DNA from: JAEYZS01 sp031374125
GTDB taxonomy: Bacteria; Bdellovibrionota; Bdellovibrionia; Bdellovibrionales; JAEYZS01
Assembly (NCBI GenBank): GCA_031374125.1
Contig: JANMFM010000346.1
Coordinates: 1-19,362, forward strand
Direction of reading: 5' to 3'
DNA length: 19,362 nt
Shown here piece after piece: positions 14,729-19,362 of this stretch. Position numbers and translations under genes: made by a program. Numbering within the stretch: the stretch's first letter is position 1; each line of letters starts with the position of its first letter. The notes beneath the pieces were generated by a model, which was not told the origin of the DNA, ran no database searches, and saw only the letters and a program-made list of their open reading frames with translations.

Positions 14729-16272
14729 GCGTGACGTCTCCTATACCAGAGGACACCCGCACTCATAATACAGAGAGCCGGAACCAATGCATATCCGATA
14801 ATAAGAATTGTAGTTTGAATATCCGTAATAAAAAAAGCAGAGAGCTCCATTTTCTTAGGACGAATACTGATCAATTCTTTTTGGTCCGCTAGGTAAGCAA
14901 TCGTATTTAGGATCAGATCTCTATTCATCATGGAAACTTGAATATCATTGTTGTTGATAAAACTCGCATCACCATAAAATACCGCTTTGAATTCTTTTTC
15001 ACTGCCAGAAAGTTTTCCATCAGCAACAACAGCAATATTTCTAGACTTAGGTTTATCTTTTGATGAGTCCAATTGTATTTCCTCAACCAATTCTGGACGA
15101 ATTATACTCTGAGCAGATGAGGCCACTAGCACTTCGTGTTTTACGTTCTCTAGTGGTTTGAAATCCACTTCTGAAGCAATATTGAAGTTTGTATTGGCTT
15201 TAAACCCTCTCGTGATTCCCGTTTGACTCGGATAAGAAAGTCCAACCGCTAAGTATTGAGTTCCCGCAACTCTAAGGCCCGTGAAATCAATAATGAAATT
15301 ATTTTTGTAATCTATCCCAAAAACTTCCGCGAGCTTTGAAATATTATGTTTCTCACCTGGATCTGCCATAGCAAGAATTCTTCCACCATTTTTAGCATAA
15401 GCTATGAGTGATTGAACTTCACCTTCGTAGATTGGGAGTTTTGGGCCGGCGATAATCACCATCTGCGCATCATCTGGGATTTTTTGTGTTTCCAATAAAT
15501 TGATTGTCTTCACTTCGTAATTCAAATCAGAAAGTGATTTTTTTAGATGTGCTAGTCCCTCTCTGTCTTCACTCAAGATATCCATCTCTTTATGACCCGT
15601 TGTAAAATAAAGAGCTTTTCCATTGTTTGCAGTCAACACAAAGACATTGTTGATGATGGCTTCTTCAGCTTCTTCTGGCTGAAGAAGGTTCAGCACTGAG
15701 ATGAGCTTTTGTTTACCATCGTAAAGCATGACGACATCGCCCAACGAAGAAATATTGTATTGTTTTTTTAAATCAGGTCTCTTATCTGGATCATAGATTT
15801 CAACTTTGATCTTGGAGTTTTCGAATCTCATTTTTTCGGCAACGTCTAAGAAGATTTCTTTTGTTCTCTGAATTTCTGGCTGTCCGTCTTTAAAAAATCC
15901 AATAAGCTTTAACTCTTTATCTAAGCCTTTTGCAATTTGAATTGTTTGACTAGATAACGAGTTCAGTCTTTGTTGAGTGAGGTCCCATTTTTTGTTTCTA
16001 GAGTAAGCAATGTAATTCACCGCTGCCAACAGGACCAGCACCAAAAGGATCGCCGTTCCCATGTTCATGCCATGCTTTGTAGTCTTAAGAGATAAAAATT
16101 CTAAGATGATTTCTCTTTCAAAAAAAACTCCCAACCCCACAAACAACCCGAAAAGAGACCACACCGCGACGGTGTGATAAGGAAGATTTATGCCTAGAAA
16201 GGTTCTGACCCCAAATCCAAGACAAATGATCAAAAAACCAATTAAAAAACTAACCTGACTTTTGCGACTCAT
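14725..16272 (-). CDS. GldG-like ABC transporter auxiliary protein
   Basis: The 515-residue protein has three N-terminal membrane helices (about 8-26, 33-50, 71-89), a large periplasmic region that opens with SRNKKWDLTQQRLNSLSSQT (91-110), the hallmark of GldG-type proteins, and a C-terminal helix (about 485-507) ending in YRRRHA. GldG-type proteins pair with GldA/GldF-like ABC subunits; in Bacteroidetes they are linked to gliding, but similar sets occur widely with unknown roles. The ATG at 16272 is preferred because AGGAGA lies upstream with a good gap; an ATG at 16299, inside the permease gene, has no such site. It follows the permease by 17 bases and overlaps the DUF4340 gene by four. Substrate and exact function are not known. 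Confidence 0.8.
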   Translation of the reverse strand: MSRKSQVSFLIGFLIICLGFGVRTFLGINLPYHTVAVWSLFGLFVGLGVFFEREIILEFLSLKTTKHGMNMGTAILLVLVLLAAVNYIAYSRNKKWDLTQQRLNSLSSQTIQIAKGLDKELKLIGFFKDGQPEIQRTKEIFLDVAEKMRFENSKIKVEIYDPDKRPDLKKQYNISSLGDVVMLYDGKQKLISVLNLLQPEEAEEAIINNVFVLTANNGKALYFTTGHKEMDILSEDREGLAHLKKSLSDLNYEVKTINLLETQKIPDDAQMVIIAGPKLPIYEGEVQSLIAYAKNGGRILAMADPGEKHNISKLAEVFGIDYKNNFIIDFTGLRVAGTQYLAVGLSYPSQTGITRGFKANTNFNIASEVDFKPLENVKHEVLVASSAQSIIRPELVEEIQLDSSKDKPKSRNIAVVADGKLSGSEKEFKAVFYGDASFINNNDIQVSMMNRDLILNTIAYLADQKELISIRPKKMELSAFFITDIQTTILIIGYALVPALCIMSAGVLWYRRRHA

Positions 16273-16289
16273 AATATTATCTCTCCTAA

Positions 16290-17060
16290 CTATTTCCATC
16301 TTGCCGATTCAATCACTCGCTGAGTGAGGAATACGAAAAATACAATCATGCTAAGTAAAAATACAATTCCCGAAACCTGAACAGCACCTTGAATAAAATC
16401 CGTGAGATGCTTTGAAATTGAAATGTGATTTACGATATCTCTCACGAGAGGATTTTCGCTGGTTTGCGAAGTCCAAACGACAAAAATACAAAAGAGATTT
16501 AAAACTACTGCAATTACATAAGAGACAATCACAGAAGTGGAAATCGCGGAACTGAATAACCCAATGGCTACATAAACTGCGGCCACTAAGAATAATCCCA
16601 CATAACTCGAAATCAAAAGCGACCAATCCAAGCTTGCTGAAATACTTAGACTCAAAGGATATAAAAATGAAATGCCTAAAAGCGATAATACCAAGAAGAG
16701 TGAAGCATTCAATTTGCCTATGACAATGTCAAACGAAGTGATTGGACTTGTTAAAAGCAAATCCATTGTCCTAGTCTTTCTCTCTTCCGCAAACGAAAAT
16801 GAAGTCATTGCGGGAACAAAAAGAAGAAGCATAAAATGTATAAGATAAACAAGCTGAGCCACAAATCCACTATGAAGATTCACACCATCATCTGCTCCGG
16901 GCACAGAGGGCATTTGAGATTTTATTTTTAACATCATCACTGTTTGATAAGATACAAAGCTAATCAAAAGTGTGAATAAAAATAAAATAATATAAAAGCC
17001 CGGTCCTTTAAGATTCGTTCTAATTTCTTTTTTGGCAATGATCATTGATGTATTCAACAT
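16290..17060 (-). CDS. ABC-2 type permease, GldF-like
   Basis: This is the membrane subunit of an ABC system. The 256 residues contain six hydrophobic helices (about 21-40, 66-86, 117-140, 148-170, 174-197, 229-248). After the second helix comes the family motif SFAEERKTRTMDLLLTSPIT (88-107), the coupling region typical of ABC-2 and GldF permeases. The ATG follows the stop of the ATPase gene by nine bases, and the AAGGA ribosome binding site overlaps that stop codon. Nothing in the sequence fixes the transported substrate; in GldAFG-type systems it is also unknown. Confidence 0.85.
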   Translation of the reverse strand: MLNTSMIIAKKEIRTNLKGPGFYIILFLFTLLISFVSYQTVMMLKIKSQMPSVPGADDGVNLHSGFVAQLVYLIHFMLLLFVPAMTSFSFAEERKTRTMDLLLTSPITSFDIVIGKLNASLFLVLSLLGISFLYPLSLSISASLDWSLLISSYVGLFLVAAVYVAIGLFSSAISTSVIVSYVIAVVLNLFCIFVVWTSQTSENPLVRDIVNHISISKHLTDFIQGAVQVSGIVFLLSMIVFFVFLTQRVIESARWK

Positions 17061-17069
17061 ACTTTGTCC

Positions 17070-17993
17070 TTACACATTCGAAGTGAGTTTAATGAAAATT
17101 TCTTCAAGGTTGCCTTCAAGATGTCTGAGCTCCATAAGACCCGCGTGAAATTGAATGCTTACTTGAGCAATTCTCTCCATAATAATATCGTCAGGCTCCA
17201 TCGTATCGATAACTAAATTTCCAGATCCACGGTCTTGAATTTCCAAAACACCATTGACAGCCTTTAGCTGCACCTTCAATAAGTCTGAAACATTTTTTAC
17301 TTTAAGGAGAATTTGGTGAGACCCTCTCATCTTGCGATTTAAGCCTTCCAATGTATCCTCTGCTACGATCTTACCTTTGTTGATAATTATGATTCTCTTG
17401 CAAGTCGCTTGCACCTCGGGAAGAATGTGAGTCGACAAGATTACCGTATGTTCACCAGAAAGCGTTTGAATGAGTGTTCTAATTTCGGCAACTTGCTTAG
17501 GGTCAAGACCTACAGTCGGTTCATCTAGAATTAAAATTTCCGGCTCCGAAACGATAGCTTCCGCAATCCCAACCCTTTGCTTAAAACCTTTTGATAAGTT
17601 TCCAATAAGTCTTTTTCTCACATCACCGAGATAGGTTTTTTCGATGGCTCTTTGAACTTTTTTTGAAAGCTCACCCTTCGGTACTTGTTTCAATTGAGCG
17701 ACGTAAGACAAATAATCATCCACTTGCATATCCAAATACACCGGCGGCACTTCTGGTAAATATCCAATTCTTTTTTTCACTTCGATGGGGTTTTCAAAAA
17801 CATCGTAACCCGCAACATTCACCATTCCATTTGTAGGCGCCATGTAACCTGTGATGATTTTCATAGTCGTGGATTTTCCTGCACCATTGGGTCCTAGAAA
17901 TCCAACCACTTCACCTTTGTTGATTTTAAAATTCAAATTCTCGATCGCTTTGATCGATCCATAAGATTTGGTGAGATTCTTGATTTCAATCAT
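17070..17993 (-). CDS. ABC transporter ATP-binding protein, GldA-like
   Basis: This is the ATP-hydrolysing subunit of the ABC system, working at the cytoplasmic face of the inner membrane. The motifs are intact in 307 residues: Walker A GPNGAGKST (34-42), a Q-loop region that reads YLPEVPPVY (78-86) with Glu in place of Gln as is common in the ABC-2/GldA group, signature LSKGF (133-137), Walker B ILILDEP (153-159) and His189 in the H-loop ILSTH. Residues after about 220 form the C-terminal regulatory-type domain of this group. It is the first gene of the minus-strand operon, with a candidate promoter at 18046-18075. The ribosome binding site is weak (AAAGG ten bases before the ATG). Confidence 0.9.
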   Translation of the reverse strand: MIEIKNLTKSYGSIKAIENLNFKINKGEVVGFLGPNGAGKSTTMKIITGYMAPTNGMVNVAGYDVFENPIEVKKRIGYLPEVPPVYLDMQVDDYLSYVAQLKQVPKGELSKKVQRAIEKTYLGDVRKRLIGNLSKGFKQRVGIAEAIVSEPEILILDEPTVGLDPKQVAEIRTLIQTLSGEHTVILSTHILPEVQATCKRIIIINKGKIVAEDTLEGLNRKMRGSHQILLKVKNVSDLLKVQLKAVNGVLEIQDRGSGNLVIDTMEPDDIIMERIAQVSIQFHAGLMELRHLEGNLEEIFIKLTSNV

Positions 17994-18045
17994 AGCGCTT
18001 CAACCTTTCTTTTAACCTCTTAAATAATTGATTTAACTATCTAAA

Positions 18046-18075
18046 ATTGTCCAAGAGAAGGCCTCTTTGTGTCAA
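18046..18075 (-). promoter_or_regulatory. Candidate sigma-70 promoter for the ABC/kinase operon
   Basis: Read on the minus strand, a perfect TTGACA (18075-18070) is followed after 18 bases by GACAAT (18051-18046), four of six to the -10. Transcription would start near 18039, about 45 bases before the ATPase ATG at 17993. The spacer contains a small dyad, AAGAG-AAGGC-CTCTT on the plus strand (18053-18067), which could be an operator. This supports the ABC operon having its own promoter rather than relying on the NFACT gene upstream. Confidence 0.42.
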
Positions 18076-18099
18076 CGCTTGATCACCATGCGTAATGCA

Positions 18100-19353
18100 T
18101 CACTTCATTCTGCAATTGAGCACTTTTTCATTCGAGTAGTTCACTCTGCCTAGTTTATCGCCCTTTATGGGACGGACATATCTGCATTCCGCAATTAAGA
18201 CTTCAAACATGTCGCCTTGGCCTAAAAAATGTGCACTTTTTCTAGATTTAGAGGCAATAAATCTCGCTACTGTTTTTAATTCTTCCTCGGTGACTTCATA
18301 ATTTCTGGGGCGACGAACAATTCCATGAGCGCCTGGGTAATCCTTAATGTGCATCCAGTAATCCCAGCTCTGCGCAAACCTCAAAATATTTAAATTCTCT
18401 TGCGCATTTTTACCTACAAATACCTCCACCTTTTCGTTCAAAGATAAACGGTAGCCTTTCCAATTGTCTGATTTGCCTCCTTTAGCTTTAGAGAAGTTAG
18501 GAGAAAGTTTAGGAGGAGATGGCTCGGCTATTTTTAATTGAGAGATTTCGTTTTTTAAAATTGCTATTCTCTCTAAGGTACCACTGAGCTTTTCTTGATT
18601 CTTTTTAGCTTTTTCGAAGGCATTCTGGATATTATGCGGAAAAGTCTTTCTAGTATCGATACACTCTTTGAATTCCGTCGGCACTTTCAATGTTTGGTTT
18701 TCTTTGAGCCATTCTCCGAGCCTTGCCCACTTATCATTTTGGAGTTCAGCCAGATGTTCTTCTGTTTTTTGTAAGGCTTTCTCTTTTTTCTGAATTTCTT
18801 TTTCTTTTAGGAGAGCCGGATCTTTTTTTGATTTATGAGATGTACTTTTTAAACCTAACCAGGCTTGCGTGACCTCACTTAAGCTTCTTTGGGAGCTCTC
18901 ATGCCCCATATCTGTTCCGCCCGCTTTTATTTCCTTTACTTTATCAAAAGAGATTTTTTTCTTTTCAAAATGCGCAATTGCATTGGTACCATGGGGAAAT
19001 AGCCTGATCTCAAGTTTTAAGGGATTATCATAGCCAAATTCGAATTCTACTACTCTTCCCAATTCCTTTACATGATGAATTTCAGAAACTCTCTTGCCCT
19101 CTAAATGGGCTTTTAAGAATAGCAACATGGGAGCTGTTTTTTTGAGCTTTATTGCGGGCGGCAACTTATCAAAACACAAAATAAAAGGATTGATTGGATC
19201 CAATTCAAACCACAAATAAAAAATTTTAGAAGCTTTAAAAAGCTCTAGCCCTAAACCCTTCTCAGAAACGAATACCTTTTGAACTTTTGAATCCAAAAAA
19301 GATTGGAGCTCAGAAACGATATTTTGAATTTCTAAGGAGTGGAGTTGCTTCAT
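18100..19353 (-). CDS. NFACT-family (RqcH/Rqc2-like) ribosome quality control protein
   Basis: NFACT proteins bind stalled large ribosomal subunits and, in RqcH/Rqc2, recruit tRNA to add a C-terminal tail to the stuck peptide. The 417-residue product begins with MKQLHSLEIQNIVSELQSFL, the typical NFACT-N opening. It has a Lys/Glu-rich helical middle (about 180-275) and an NFACT-R (DUF814) domain at about 300-417 with VFVGKNAQENLNIL, WDYWMHIKDYPGAHGIVRR (329-347) and a closing RVNYSNEK. It is shorter than the usual 550-580 residues, mainly in the middle. The position matching the family Asp-Arg motif reads Gly99-Arg100 (HVKELGRVVEFEF). The start at 19353 is likely, but only nine upstream bases are visible, so a longer form beginning outside the window cannot be excluded. 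The neighbouring ABC operon lies 106 bases downstream on the same strand. Confidence 0.8.
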   Translation of the reverse strand: MKQLHSLEIQNIVSELQSFLDSKVQKVFVSEKGLGLELFKASKIFYLWFELDPINPFILCFDKLPPAIKLKKTAPMLLFLKAHLEGKRVSEIHHVKELGRVVEFEFGYDNPLKLEIRLFPHGTNAIAHFEKKKISFDKVKEIKAGGTDMGHESSQRSLSEVTQAWLGLKSTSHKSKKDPALLKEKEIQKKEKALQKTEEHLAELQNDKWARLGEWLKENQTLKVPTEFKECIDTRKTFPHNIQNAFEKAKKNQEKLSGTLERIAILKNEISQLKIAEPSPPKLSPNFSKAKGGKSDNWKGYRLSLNEKVEVFVGKNAQENLNILRFAQSWDYWMHIKDYPGAHGIVRRPRNYEVTEEELKTVARFIASKSRKSAHFLGQGDMFEVLIAECRYVRPIKGDKLGRVNYSNEKVLNCRMK

Positions 19354-19362
19354 CAACGCCAA

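Noticed and set aside
14261..14734. Plus-strand 157-residue open frame inside the DUF4340 gene
   Set aside because: Antisense to a gene locked into the operon by ATGA overlaps on both sides; Phe-rich shadow with no motif.
16351..16626. Second minus-strand frame inside the permease gene
   Set aside because: Out-of-frame shadow of a six-helix permease; no start signal or homology.

Overview
The window looks like a stretch of low-GC chromosome from a Gram-negative, probably Bdellovibrio-like (Bdellovibrionota/deltaproteobacterial) bacterium. This is an inference. It rests on the gap-pgk-tpiA-secG order, an AgmX/PglI-type C-terminal domain common in myxobacteria and Bdellovibrio relatives, several Cys-containing secreted proteins of unknown function, and AGGAG-type ribosome binding sites. 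No rRNA, tRNA, insertion sequence, phage gene or CRISPR array was seen. Genes are packed tightly and the longest gap without a gene is about 214 bases (11256-11469).

Region 1 (1-3717): the 3' half of holB (DNA polymerase III delta') and tatD run on the plus strand. Between them, on the minus strand, sit two tandem paralogous genes for secreted proteins. Each mature protein has exactly six cysteines with nearly matching spacing, and both end in Asn-Ser-Ser-x-Gly-x-Arg. I do not recognise a described family. This pair is the most novel item in the window.

Region 2 (3824-8350, plus): a compact glycolytic operon gap-pgk-tpiA (2-base gap, then a 4-base overlap) followed by secG and by an envelope protein with an N-terminal membrane anchor, a FecR-like domain and an AgmX/PglI (TonB-C-like) domain. 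The first three genes encode the GAPDH, PGK and TIM steps; secG encodes a small subunit of the Sec translocon.

Region 3 (8353-11255): a HAD-superfamily protein (App1/DUF2183-like) and a divergently transcribed membrane-anchored envelope protein of unknown function share a 113-base intergenic region. Their predicted promoters overlap at the -35 boxes. A small secreted four-Cys protein follows on the minus strand.

Region 4 (11470-18075, minus): one probable six-gene operon. It encodes a GldA-like ABC ATPase, a GldF-like permease, a GldG-like auxiliary protein, a DUF4340 protein with three internal repeats, a GHMP-family sugar kinase (HddA-like) and a DUF429 protein. Junctions are short gaps or overlaps, including a 79-base overlap between the last two genes. 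The first four genes form a known type of envelope ABC system; its linkage to the kinase and the DUF429 protein is unexplained.

Region 5 (18100-19362, minus): an NFACT-family (RqcH/Rqc2-like) ribosome quality control protein at the window edge. The usual Asp-Arg motif of its N-terminal domain reads Gly-Arg.
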